A stretch of DNA of 64,000 bases, from contig JAZKJV010009792.1 of NCBI GenBank assembly GCA_037367405.1, positions 496,001 through 560,000 of the forward strand, read 5' to 3'. This document shows positions 46,616-57,993 of the stretch, piece by piece. The translations under genes and the position numbers were made by a program. Under the pieces are notes generated by a model. It was not told the DNA's origin. It ran no database searches and saw nothing but the letters and a program-made list of their open reading frames with translations. This DNA comes from Ottelia alismoides (taxonomy: Eukaryota; Streptophyta; Magnoliopsida; Alismatales; Hydrocharitaceae). How positions within the stretch are numbered: the first letter of the stretch is position 1; each line of letters starts with the position of its first letter.

Positions 46616-49600
46616 TTTTTTATTATTGTGAGTAAAAATAAATGTGTCGTTCGTTGTAGGCGGCGATCGGAATCAGTCAAGAAATAACCACAAATATTTA
46701 ATCAAATTTAATCGAGTGGTTTTATGTTTATTTTACTTGGGAAAGTCTCAAGGTCAAACACAAGGAGGCAAAGGAACAACCTAGAATATGTTTATCAATA
46801 TTCATGCACGGTTTTCAAGGCGGTCTTTTTTTGGAATTTTTTAATGCAAATAAGGGATGCAAGATGCAATTTCGGCCTATTTTAGGGACAAAAATGTAAA
46901 TTTCGATCAAATGATGTCCGAAAAATATGAAACTTGGCCACAATGTAAATGATGATGAAATGAATGCATTGTAAATTTTTTTGGAATTTTTGGATGCAAT
47001 ATGTATTTTCTATGAATTTTAAAATGCAAACAGAATGATTTTCAATATTTAAATATAATAAATATTAAACCTACTTGTTTTGAAGATATAAAATTATCTA
47101 AGATCTATCAGTAGGTGATTGATCTCAGAAAAATCCTAAACCTTGAAAATGTGGGGTTTAATATCTATTAAAAATTAAACACTGAATTATGCAAAAATGA
47201 TTTTCACAGGGAAACCTATATATGCAAATGCAATTCGTTTTGGGCATAATATCAAGCACAATTAACTCTACAATATATGATTTTTCGGGGATTTTTAGAG
47301 CAATTAATCAATTATGAATTTCAGAGCAAAGAATGGGCAAAATATACAAATTTCCACAAAACCAATAATTATTAATTAACCATCAATCACAAAAATATCC
47401 ACAATATGTTCAAATGTAGAGAATTAAGTGAGAAACATCTTGCTATTTTCTAATAATTAAATAATGTCATGTAAAGGTTCAAAATTAAAGGGAAAGACAT
47501 GGGTATTTATGCAATGTAAAAATATAAAATAAATAAAGAAATCTACGGTGGGGGACGTATATGAAATTACCAATAACTAGCGGGCGAATTCTACAAATAT
47601 TCCAAGGGGGCACGTGCTAGGCACGTGACCCTTGGAAGGTTGGACTATTCTGTGATATAGAAATCTCCAAAGGGCGCACATGCAATTTACCCATGTCACG
47701 TGCGGAGCACGTGACCCAGGTGGGTGACGTTGGCTGCTGACGTCCCCCGTCCCACGTGCACGGCACGTGGCGGGGTCTCTGGCTCCGTGCCCGACGCTGC
47801 GATGGAAGAGCGGAGGCGGGCCTCGTGCCCGACAGCGATGGCGTGGATGGCGGAGGAGCTTTGCCCGTCGGTCGTCCTCTGGCCGACACACGGCCTAGGG
47901 GACGGTGGAGGTGAGGTTGATGACGAGGCCCTGGTGGTCGGTGGAGTTGTTGGCGGTCGAGAGCGGTGGTGCGGCGTCGCGGAGAAGCGGAGTGGTCGCA
48001 GCTGGGTGCGGCGTTGGCGATCGGTGGTGGTGGATGGAGGTGCTGAAGCGTTGTATGGTTCGGTGAAGACGACTATAGTTTACTGAGAAGATGTCCGTTG
48101 GAGAAGCGAGGGGCGGAGCGTCGATTGGAGATGATGAGCGACAAAGCGGAGGTCGTTGATGGCGTATCGTTGGCGAAGAAGATGGTCGTTGGCGGAGGTA
48201 TTCGGCGGAGTTGGATCGACGGTGACGAGGCTGGAGCAGGAGCAGAGCGACCTGAAGTTTGCAAGCTGTGACGGCCACGGGGGTAGTGGCCGGATCTCAT
48301 CGGAGAGGGAGGAGGTCCGGTCTGTCACCCCGGGTCCTTGATCTCTGTGCAAGCGGCGGATGGCTGGTGAGGTCGGAGGCTCGAAGTTTAAATAGGGGAG
48401 AGGGAAGGGGCCGGTGATGGGAGGCGCGAGTCGAGCGGGGGTCGTTTGACGGAGATCGCGGGGCGACGGTTGGCGAGCGAAGAAGGCAGAGGTTGCTAGG
48501 ATCGCGGGGTGCGAGATCCGCGGAGTCGGTTGGCTGGAGCGGAGATCACAGGGCGGCGGCCGTTGGAGATCAAAGGCGGTTGCGGATGGCTGGTGCGGGA
48601 ATTGGGGGGCGGCTGTTGGAAGGTGGAAGACAAAGAGCAGGGGCCGTCCGATCGGCCGTGAATGGACGGCCCTGCGGTGGCCACGTGGCGCGAAAAGGGG
48701 AAGGGGGCCGTGCACGTTCGGAGCACGTGCCTGGGAGGCACGTGCGACGCACGTGCTGTCAAATTTAATTTTTTTTAAGAAAAACAAATTAATAAAACAC
48801 CCAAAAAACGCTGACACGTGGCGCCCCAGGGGGCTGCCTCGTGTCAGCTCCAGAAAAATCGAAGGAAAAGATTTTGTAAAATCAAAAAAAATAGTAAACG
48901 ACCTCAGATAGAATAAGTTCCTTCACGAAAAATGCTCGTCTCGATGAGATCTACAACTTTTATAAAGACATCAAAGTCAAAATCGGTCATATGTAAAAGT
49001 GATTTTTTTGGGTATCCCATGTAAATAGAATACCTTGATTTTTGGGTTTTGTATTTTTTCATCATTTTTAAACAAGATAAAAATCCAGAAAAATATGGAA
49101 AAATAAAAGATAAATAAAAGACATCTAAATCTAATTTTTTTGGATTTTTATTGATAAAGAAAGTATTTAGATAAAATACGGATCAAAAACCGCGAAAATA
49201 CACAATGTACAAAAGAGGCCCAAAACTCAACTTTCACATACGAGCTCCGATTCACTTGAACTTGGTCTTATTTTGAAGGTAATTGAATGTGCATTAGTTC
49301 AAAAGTGAGTAGGATGAAATCGGACACTGGATGGGGAGGATATGGGGCTTTTAGTCCGAAAATCCTAAAACTAGGGTTTGGGTTTTTGGTCCACTCATTT
49401 GGGTTAATTATTTTTTTGTATTTTTCATTTATTCTTGTTAGTGATATGTACACAATGTAGTGGTTTTGTATCATTCGGAGTTAGCATGGAGGAGTTAAAA
49501 ATCCAGGAAATTAGGCTATTTACATGTCAACTTTGGCTTGTATTTTTGGCTTCAAAAAATGATGTATAAAATGCCATTCTTATGCAAACATGCATGAATA

Positions 49601-49693
49601 CTAATTATGCAGAATAAATGCAGAAATGCTGATGATTTTGAGGGACTTGAGCTTAATTAATGAGATTTAGAGTGATGAATCTGATATTCATCA
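46616..49693 (-). repeat. Athila-type LTR C2b (3' LTR of E1)
   Basis: 5' end at 49693 (TGATGAATATCAG on the minus strand), directly after a PPT-like AAGTATAGGGGGA. It runs through the AT-rich 5' part, a GC-rich leader (48770-47640) and a CACGTG hairpin (about 47605-47635), to an indistinct 3' end near 46620-46700. Strongly diverged from the other copies and G-box rich. The large minus frame 48080-48817 lies in the GC-rich leader; I see no domain in it and do not call it a gene. Confidence 0.65.
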
Positions 49694-51030
49694 TCCCCCT
49701 ATACTTAAACCATGCTCATCCCTGAGCAACAAAAAGAAATGCCATGAGGTGAAATGAGATTGGGTTCCATACCAAGACCATGAGCTGAAGGTGAAAATGA
49801 GACTAAACTCGACCTTTGGATTAATAGTGTGGCAGAACTTCTATGAGACTTAAAATTTTAAAATCAACAGCCCTCAAGTTCTACACATCATTGTCACAGT
49901 TTCGGCTCAGAAGTCATCTTAGATCAATCCTCTTCCCAAAGTATACCCTATGAACATGGAATAACTAACTCATGTGTGCAAAGGGTTTTAGCTCTTCCTA
50001 TCCAGAATGCCGGACTACCATGCTCCTCTCCTCTCCAGTAACTCATCCTCGGGGAGTCAGGTATTTCCTTCTAAGGTCTGTCGTGCTGTGTTCACAATCG
50101 AATTGGGGGAGAAGATAGAAGAAGGGAAAAAGAACTGGAGGGTGGCCAGTGTAGTCACCTCTCCTTGTGAAGATGGCCAGTGTAGCCGAGTCTCCACTAA
50201 GATCTGCAGGTTTCTTGAAGCTTGGACCTTTTTGGTCGGATTTTATTTGGTAGTTGCTTCTTTGTATTTGGAATTTTTGGTGGTTCTGCTTGGATCTTGT
50301 TGTGCCCCTACGGATATAGAATCTTTTTGTTCCGTACATTTTTTGAGGTCTCAGAAAAAATTGTGCCCAGCCGTCCATCCCTTTTCCGAAGCTTTATTTC
50401 AACCCGTACTCCGGTCTTTAGATTTCCACGCTATCAGAAAAGAGACTCACACAGTCTTCCAACATCCCGTTTGAGTTGGGCTAAGTGCATAGTGCGAGAG
50501 TACAAATTAATTCCCTATTCCAGAGTTGTACCCAGAATGAAGAGACCAGGTTAGACACTAAGAGTCAAACACTGTACATTGTCATGTGGAACTCAAAGAA
50601 TTAAGTCAAAAGACCTGAAGCTCTTAAAATCCTATTTCTCGGTGAAGTTCCTCTGAAAATTAGGTGGATTAAGATCAAGTCCATACCACTCTCGGTTTCT
50701 ACTCATAACTTGGTTCAGAACCTAATGACTTTTCACAGATGCAAATGAATGAGATGCTGGATGAAGTGCAGGTGTGTGAAATGCAAACACATATTTTTTT
50801 TTTTGCAAGGGAATATTTTTTTTTTTGGTTTTTTTAATACAAAAATGAAATAAGAAGGCATTTTTTTCAAAAATTTTTGGGTACGGTTAGTGTTAGTAGC
50901 AAAACTATTCTCTTTTTTTTCCAAGTTAGTTTTTGTTGTTTTTTTTCAAGATTACCTACCCCGTAAATACATATAGACTTACGCAAAAGTACGAGATATG
51001 GGTAAAATATATACGAAGTATATACATAGA

Positions 51031-51293
51031 CCCCCTATACTTAGCGAGTGTTGTGTCCTTAGAGCACAAGAAGCGGAAAGAAGACATAGCTCGGGCTAAG
51101 CGTAAGGGAGTGGAAAAAAACGAAAAGAAAAATGAAGTGGTTGGGATATGATGAGAGTATATACAGATGGGTGTCGGTTCCCCCTATACTTAGGCTCTGG
51201 TCAACCTAAGTATGGAAGAAGGGTGGAAATGGAGCGATCGAGAGAAGGAGAATGATGGTATGTACAGATGGCATCGGTCCTCCCCCTAGACTT
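51031..51293 (-). repeat. PPT-like hairpin motifs in E1
   Basis: Plus-strand CCCCCTATACTT at 51031-51042 and 51180-51191 and variant CCCCCTAGACTT at 51282-51293, plus the terminal copy at 49695-49706 next to the LTR. The second forms CTATACTTAGG/CCTAAGTATGG (51184-51214); the third CTTAGGCC/GGCCTAAG. Confidence 0.8.
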
Positions 51294-51369
51294 AGGCCCT
51301 GGCCTAAGTAGAGGAAGAAGCTGTACAAGGAGACTGATGTGGTCGGGAGGGAAGGTGGGTAGCCCATGA

Positions 51370-51837
51370 TTAAGGCGGTCTTCGGCTGATCTTCTTGTGA
51401 GCCTGCGGTGGGAGATCGTAATGATGAGACGGAAATGAGGCATATGATTCCCAAATATGATCAGTGTCATCCTCAGAAAAATCATGATGGATAATAGATG
51501 AAGTGTTTGAGTTAGATGAAAGGTAGCCATCATCAGAGTTATCCTCAGAGGAATAGTATCTGAATGTGGGCACACTCCAGATATTCATGTCTTTTTATTT
51601 CTTAAATTGTTTCCTCAGAATCCATTCCTTCTTGGGGTCAATCGGTTTGTCCTCGGATGAATACTCAGAAGCACCGGTCTCAATCAGCTCATACGAAATA
51701 ATTCCAGTGTACTTGAAGAGGTCAGGATCATCAGCTTTGGATGAATAGTAGTTAGGAACGGGAGTTGTCCAACGGGGATTGAATTTTGGATTCTTGCGAA
51801 GATATGGCTTTAGAGCTGCCAAACAGACTTCACTCAT
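51370..51837 (-). pseudogene. Acidic ORF of unknown function in E1
   Basis: Minus frame from MSEVCLAALKPYLRKNP at 51837, with one in-frame TAA near 51596 (after RKQFKK), continuing MNIWSVPTFRYYSSEDNSDD to about 51370. Rich in Asp, Glu, Ser and Tyr; the words NYYSSK, EYSSED and RYYSSEDNSDD form a loose repeat. No membrane segment, zinc motif or enzyme signature is visible. It sits after the protease-like segment and before the PPT-motif region, where some Athila elements carry an extra ORF. Function unknown; could be non-coding relic. Confidence 0.45.
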
Positions 51838-52061
51838 GTAGACTACCTTTTCCGGACCTGATGAGGGATCATCGACTGATTCCTCTTCCTAAAGGTCAAA
51901 GGTAACTCTCTTTTTCTTTCTTCGTGAAGGTGTCAGTTCACTTGAGTATCCAGATGAATAGCCATTAGAGTTCTTCTCCTTGGTCGGTTTGCATTTTTTT
52001 GTTTATTCTTAATCTCCTGAATGTTTAAACACTCTCGATTTGGGATGATTTGGTCAAGATA

Positions 52062-52480
52062 TTAAGAGATTGTTGCTCCAGGGTGTGACCATGCATATGT
52101 TTCAGGATCGTAGTAGAAGGATTTGTCTATTTTGAGATCTGCAGGAATTGAAATATTGAGGAGAGTCTCTAAACCAATAGTCTCATCAACAACCGCTATC
52201 TCAGGTGTAGCATCGGGATAAGGCTCTTCTACCGCTTCATGGTTGCGTTTGTCGGGGACTTCGTGGGTTTCCTCAGAAGATCGTGGTTCCTCAAAGACAG
52301 GGTCATATCTAAGTGCTCCCAATGCTGTGAAATTGATTTCTCAAGTCTCACAATCAATAATTGCCTTGGCCAATGTCAAGAATGGCTTTCCGAGAATGAT
52401 TGAAGACTGGGTGAATTCTCCTTGATGCTTGATTAACACGAGATTCACGGGAGTCTAAATTGGTGTCTCACACAAGGTGG
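52062..52480 (-). pseudogene. E1 protease-like segment and acidic linker
   Basis: The minus strand reads KHQGEFTQSSIILGKPFLTL and AKAIIDCET, resembling the ILGRPFLATA...IIDC segment after the active site of gypsy/Athila aspartic proteases, then a stop and the acidic frame at 52322-52062 (MGALRYDPVFEEPRSSEETH...). The active-site DSG part is not present here, since the LTR of E2 interrupts at about 52530; it may lie beyond the right edge of the window if E2 is inserted in E1. Confidence 0.6.
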
Positions 52481-53489
52481 AGACAACCGTCGCTGTGGCG
52501 GCTCTCAAATGAACCTCGTATCTAATCAACAATTAACCCACACTATAGATCAAATAATTAGAAATAAATGTGGAGTTAAAATTTATTTTTAACTCTGCAC
52601 AAAAGATGTATAGGACAAGTATGCAGAGAGTTCGAACATAGGGAGCAAACAAGGTAGATCAAACAAATGTGTGTGAGTGAATGTGAGTGATGTCTACACT
52701 ATGCAAAGCAAGGATTTTTGTGGGTTTTTAAATTTGTATTTTTTTTAATTTTTAATTTTGTATTTCGGTTTTTAATTTTCTGATTTTTAAAATTTATATT
52801 TTATAGATTTTTTTTTCTTTTTCAATATTGGAATATAAAAACAATGTAATACAAGAGATGCTACAATATTTATAAAAATATGCAAAAATAACCAAAAATT
52901 CAGAAATAAAATCTTTTTGGTATTTTTATGATTTTCTACTGTTTTTGGGATTTTTGGGTATTTTTCCAAATATTTTTGGTATTTTTAAACACTGAAATAA
53001 AGCAAAACAGTGAATTAGCTAATGGCTGGGGGTAAAATGGGAATTAAAAAAATTAAACAGCCACAAATTTTTTCCAAACTAATTTTCAAGTAAAGATACT
53101 AAAATATAGAACCTACAGGAGTTGAGTTTGCAGTTTTTGGGGTTTTCTACAATTTTTAAGATTTTTTTGAAGTTTTTAAGTATTTTTGAATTTTTAAGGT
53201 TTTCTTTTGCAATTTTTAGTGATTTTTGGATTGACTCTAAAATAGGTTAAAATATACAGTAGAGAATTTTTTTTGGAATTTTTCGAGGTATTTTAGTATT
53301 TTTGGTATTTTCTAAGCTAGATAGTGCTGAAATGGTAAGTTTTTGATTTTTAATAAATATGAAAATACAATAAAATCAAAAACTAAAAATATGGCGTTAA
53401 AGTACAAGCATACATGAGCTTAAGTCTAATTTTTGAGAATTTTTCGAATTAAAATTAGGCTCCAATTAAATAAGACAAGTTCACAAAAA

Positions 53490-53970
53490 TATCACAGCCT
53501 GACAGGGGTATATATGCAAATATTCAAAAGTCCAGGGGCATACATGAAATTTTCCACAAAAATTAACACTGAATATTTCATTCCTAGGACCAAACACAAA
53601 TTAAAAAACCCGCAGGGGTGTCACAACAATTTTCCCACCAGGGCGCGTGACTTGCACACGCGTGGCAGGGATCTAAAAGTACTTTCCACAAAACCCGAGG
53701 GCTTACGTGCAATTTTTCACAAAAAATAACACTTAATATAAAGGTTCTGGTACTAAAACGAAATAAACCAAAGGCCAAGGGCCTCCTCGCAAAATGCCCA
53801 CGTCACCTCACGTGACGTGAGGTGACGTGGCAAGGGGCCTAAGTGTAAATCTGGAAAGTCTAAGGGCCTACTTGCAAATGTTACAAAGTATTTAAACTAC
53901 TAAATAAAATTTTAGGACTAAAAGAAAATTACAAAATGCACAGGGGTTCAGGTGCAAAGTACCCCTGGCG
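53490..53970 (-). repeat. Degenerate ~80-bp tandem repeat in LTR C3
   Basis: On the plus strand the pattern [AC]AGGG(G)c-t-a--TGCAAAt recurs at about 53500, 53531, 53610, 53697, 53767, 53868 and 53938 (for example CAGGGGTATATATGCAAATA, GAGGGCTTACGTGCAATTTT, AAGGGCCTCCTCGCAAAATG). Spacing varies from about 30 to 100. The same series, inverted, is in C4 at about 56440-56940. Confidence 0.65.
53798..53830. other. 15-bp-stem G-box hairpin in LTR C3
   Basis: Stem 53798-53812 pairs perfectly with 53816-53830 around a 3-base loop; core CACGTCACCTCACG. Followed on the LTR sense strand by GGGCATTTTGC. Could act as DNA (G-box factor sites) or as an RNA hairpin. Confidence 0.85.
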
Positions 53971-55313
53971 CGCGGATCCAACGGCTGCGGATCTTCACTT
54001 AAACACGTGGCGTGAATCCAACGGTTGATGACGCTTCGCGTTGGACGGCGTAGATTAGATCGTTGGGAGACGATCTGACGGTGGCGACGTTGCACGATCC
54101 AACGGTAGCGGGGTTGTTTGGAGACTCTCCACGATCCGACGGTGGAGAGGTGATGAATCCACATTTCATCATCTTTATTCTATCATTTTGGCACCTAAAA
54201 CCCTAGCAAATGCTTGTAAATAGCCTTAAATCAAGCATCTTAGCATTCATGCATGTGCATCTCAACAGTGTGTAAATTGTTGTAATTAAGGCCAAAATTA
54301 TAGAATAAATAAAGAAAAGAAAAAGAATAAAATATTGTAAATATTTTATGACCCAAAACCCCCGAGACCTAGACATCTTGATGAATAGGTCGACAAGGAA
54401 TAAAGTAGGGGGAGATAAGGTCAGAAACACAAAGAAAATACCTATATTTTTATGCATTCTTTATTCATTTTTGGGACCTATTTTTGGTTCCACTTTTTAT
54501 ACATCAAATAAAGAAACTTTGTACATGAAAGTTGTAGATAATTTTATAAAGAAAAAGACAAAATTGATTTCACAGAAAAAGAATGTACAGACAAAAAGAT
54601 ATGGTCTGAATAAGAATCCAAAATCCCAACTTCCCAGACCCGTATCTCACAAACGACAACTCCAAATGCATCAAACTCACCTTTAATTGTATATGGAATA
54701 AAATAATCTATCCAATGGTGGTGGTTTCGCATTTGGCGGAGCTACTGTTTGAAAGTTGAGTTTTGGACCCCTCTTGTATAGCTATACTGAATAAAATATT
54801 CAATTTATTCTTTATTCATTATTTATTCATTTTTTTTTATATTTTTATAATTTTGTAAATATTACCTATAATATATATGTGCATTAAAATTGGAATAAAA
54901 TGCAAAGAAAAATTAAAATGAAAATACTTGTATAAAGACTGCATAGGTATACTGCATATACTTATACCTATATATATAATACACTTGTATTTTATTAAAT
55001 ATACAAAACATCCCAGAAAAATAAAATAAAAATATACTTATGTATGTAAAAGTATGTTATAATTTTACAAAATCATAAATAAAAATAATAAAGAAATAAA
55101 ATACCTAAATAAAAATAAAATATCAAAATACATAGGTATTATACCTATATAGGGTTAAAAAGGTAACTTGTAAAAATATAAGTCATAAAAATAAATAAAA
55201 ATCAGAATTAAATACTACATAATATTTTGAACATTTTTTATTTTATAACTTTTATTTAATTCGGCCATTTAATATTTTAAATTGATTTAATAAGATTTTA
55301 TTTTAGGGTTTTT

Positions 55314-55341
55314 CCTGGTTGGTCCACGTGGACCAACCAGG
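55314..55341. promoter_or_regulatory. 28-bp perfect palindrome with central G-box (C4)
   Basis: Perfect inverted repeat centred on CACGTG between 55327 and 55328 (half-site CCTGGTTGGTCCAC). It lies about 250 bp upstream of a TATA-like box. LTR C3 keeps a 20-bp core at 58913-58932. CACGTG is the plant G-box bound by bZIP and bHLH factors; a promoter role here is inferred. Confidence 0.8.
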
Positions 55342-55760
55342 AGGCAGTCAGCGTTGACCCCAGGTCAACTGCCTGCCCTACCCCCCTGTAGACCTGTCAG
55401 ACTTGGTTTTTGAGCTTTTTCTTGGCTTTTTCCCAGCCGAGTCTTGCACTATTTCATACCACTTCCTTCTGCAAAAATCTCCCCTGTAGATTCATCTTGC
55501 CCGCGGAGTGTTTACATTGGGCTATGGATCAAAGAGCCGCTCCAGGGATCTTGATCTTTGAGCCTCTGCCATCTCGGGTCAAACCGCATAAAACCAACTC
55601 CCCTACTTTGAATTCAAACTCGAGTCCCCTTGGTCCACCCCTCTCCGCCTCTCTAGTGCTAGGATCCTTGCCGGAGGTGACAGCTCCGCCGCGAGCTTCT
55701 CAGCCAGGGCGAACGAGGTCGAGGGAAGCTCCAGCACCTCCGCCAACCGCCGGCGTCGAG

Positions 55761-56009
55761 GTAACCTTCATCCTCTGGCTCCGGCCATCGAGGGCTTCCA
55801 CCCACTTGTTTCTTTAGTGCATTAGGTTCCTGATAGCTTTAGGATCGAAAACCCCAAAAAAATTCGACGTTCCATCGCTTATTTCGCCCATTCAACCATC
55901 TTCGCCGGAGCGCACCTCCGGCCACCGACATCCACTCCACCTCGCGCTTAGATTAGGTCCTCGCGAGGCCCAGGCAATTTGCCCTGGGCCTTCTCACCAC
56001 CTTTTGCAG
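55761..56009 (+). other. Possible leader intron in LTR C4 (249 bp)
   Basis: Donor GAG|GTAACC at 55761 and acceptor CTTTTGCAG| ending at 56009 after a pyrimidine-rich stretch. The same boundaries, 249 bp apart, occur in C3 at 58490-58242. Splicing is inferred. Confidence 0.5.
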
Positions 56010-57993
56010 GTACCTGGAGAAGCACAGCGCCTGGGGGCTCGGATTCGACCTCCGCCGGAGATACCTGGAGCTTCGAGCTCCGCCGCCTTTGCAGCAGCAC
56101 CTCAGAGCTTCTCCGGCGATTTTGAGAGCCCCAGACGCCAGAGCATCACCGCAGGAGTCTCCCGGACCTTCTTGGAGCGGCCCAGACAACCGGAGGCGCG
56201 TCAGCTCGCCGGAGGAACTTCGCCGCATCGGAGTTCTTCCCTGTTCTTCCTCCGTGTGTCTCCACCGTCCGATCCTCGGCCCGCTCCAGATCAAGCCGCA
56301 GCCGTCAGATCTTGGCACGCTCCCACCGTCGATATCTTCGCCAGATCTGATCTCAGCCGCTGATCGCCGAACCGTCATCGCGCGTTGTGCGTGCGCCACG
56401 TGGATAAGTGAGCGGATCTCCACCGTTCGATCACGCACGAGGAGATAAGGCGAGGGTATTTTGCATCTCAACCCTCGTCATTTTTTTGTATTTAATATTT
56501 AGTACTTAAACTTGCATCTGTAGTTTAAATCTTTTGTAATATTTACATAAACACCCCCAGACTTTATTTATTTGCATTTAGGTCCTCGCCACGTCACCTC
56601 ACGTGACCTGTACACGTGAGGTGGTGGGCATTTTGCAGAGGAACCCTCGGTTGTTTGTGTATTTAGTTTTAGTACCAAAACTTTGGCATTTAGTGTAATA
56701 TTTCTGGTTATTTTGCAAGTAGACCCCCAGGTTTTTGCGATATTACATTTTGGTCCCTCCCAGGCGCGTGCCAGTCACGCGCCCTGGTGGGTAATTTGTA
56801 GGCGTGCCCTGGCGGGTTTTTGTAATTGCTTTTTGGTTCCAAAAATTAAATATATAGTGTATATTTTTGTGGAAAATTGCATGTTAGCCCCTGGTTGTTT
56901 TAAATATTGCACATATACCCCTGCCAGGCCTGTTTAATATTTGGATGCTTGTTGTATTTATTTGAGTGATCATTTCAAGCCCAAAAATTCCACAAAAATA
57001 GACTTAAGCTTCTGGATAGGTGTATTTTAACGCCATATATTTAGTTTTTGATTTTATTTTATTTCCCTATTTATTAAAAATCAAAAACAGCCTTTGTGTG
57101 TACTGTCTACATTAGAAAATACCAAAAAAATACCAAAATACCTCCAAAAATTCACCTAGTGTCTATTTTACCCTATTTTAGTGTCAGTCCAAAAATCATT
57201 AAAAATTTCAAAAGAAAAACACTAAAAAATAAAAACTCTCAAAAAACTTCAAAAAAATATAGAAAATAGTAGAAAAAACCAAAAATTGTAAACTCAGCTT
57301 CGGTTTCTTCCTTATTTTGTTACTTTTATTTGAAAAATAGTGTGAAACATTTTTGCTACTGGTTGCTATTTTTAAATTACATTTTTTTCCCAGCCAGCCC
57401 TATTTCCACTATTTAGCCATATTTCAGTTTTTAAAAATATCAAAAACTACTTGAAAAATCCCCAAAAATCATAAAAACAGTAAAAAACCCTAAAAAGACT
57501 AAAAACATTTTATTTCTTAATTTTTGAGTATTTTTGTGCATTTTTATAAATATTTTACTTTGCCTTGTATTACATTGCCTTTACTTTCCAACATTGAAAA
57601 AGAAAATAAAAAAATATAAAAGATAAAATATAAAAATCAGAAAATCAAAAAATCAAAATACAAAATTAAAAATTAAAAAAAAAAGTTAAAAATTAAAAAC
57701 CCACAAAAATTCCTTTGCTTGCTTAGTGTAGACACTCACACACTCACACACTTGTGCATTCATTTGCTTGAGTTACACTGTTTGCTCCCTGTGTTCGAAC
57801 TCTCTGCATACTTGCCCTTTACATCATTTGTGCAGAGTTAAAAATAAATTTTAACTCCACATTTATTTCTAATTATTGATTTTTAGTGTGGGTTAATTGT
57901 TGACTTTAGTCAGATTTAGTGTGGTCAACACACCGACTGAGTTCACGCTTTGTGCTGAACTTAAGACCACCTATTTCTGGCCGAATCAAGAGG

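Larger units (their letters stand above)
49694..52529 (-). mobile_element. Athila-type element E1, 3' internal part
   Basis: Minus-strand internal region upstream of LTR C2b: protease-like segment (52480-52340), acidic unknown ORF (52322-51370), then 1.5 kb of non-coding sequence with repeated PPT-like motifs. The non-coding half matches 60081-62080 of E2 (shared GCCAGTGTAG, AAAGTACGAG, TCCCCCTATACTTA). The RT-RNase H-integrase expected between protease and 3' region is absent. E1 is interrupted at about 52530 by the LTR of E2. Confidence 0.68.
52530..54150 (-). repeat. Athila-type LTR C3, 3' half (3' LTR of E2)
   Basis: Downstream half of the minus-strand LTR whose 5' half is 57994-60080. 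It contains the CACGTG hairpins, a degenerate ~80-bp repeat (53490-53970), an AT-rich part, and the family 3' words (GTTCGAACTCTCTGCATAC near 52633, TTAACTCCACATTT near 52575, GTGTGGGTTAATTGTTGA ending about 52529). The last ~80 bases seen in C4 are not recognisable here. Confidence 0.8.
54151..57988 (+). repeat. Solo Athila-type LTR C4 (3838 bp)
   Basis: Plus-strand LTR from TGATGAATCCACATTTCATC to ...CTGGCCGAATCA, flanked by a perfect 5-bp duplication AGAGG (54146-54150 and 57989-57993). No internal region, so it is a solo LTR left by LTR-LTR recombination. Parts in order: AT-rich 5' region; 28-bp palindrome (55314-55341); TATA-like CATAAAA (55587-55593); GC-rich leader with a possible 249-bp intron; hairpin and ~80-bp repeat zone (56440-56940); AT-rich region; 3' end. 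It cuts LTR C3 into halves that rejoin cleanly. ORFs at 55410-56471 lie in the leader and show no domain. Confidence 0.92.

Noticed and set aside
47577..48086. Overlapping frames on both strands near 47.6-48.1 kb
   Set aside because: Same GC-rich LTR leader; no motif supports either strand.
48080..48817. 245-codon minus frame that could be a host gene
   Set aside because: Lies in the GC-rich leader of LTR C2b; no recognisable domain, and GC-rich sequence lacks stops by chance.
55953..56471. 172-codon minus frame and overlapping plus frames
   Set aside because: GC-rich leader of LTR C4; overlapping frames on both strands and no domain.
57900..57993. Primer-binding site right of LTR C4
   Set aside because: No tRNA-complementary word follows; the AGAGG duplication shows the LTR ends at 57988 and has no internal region.
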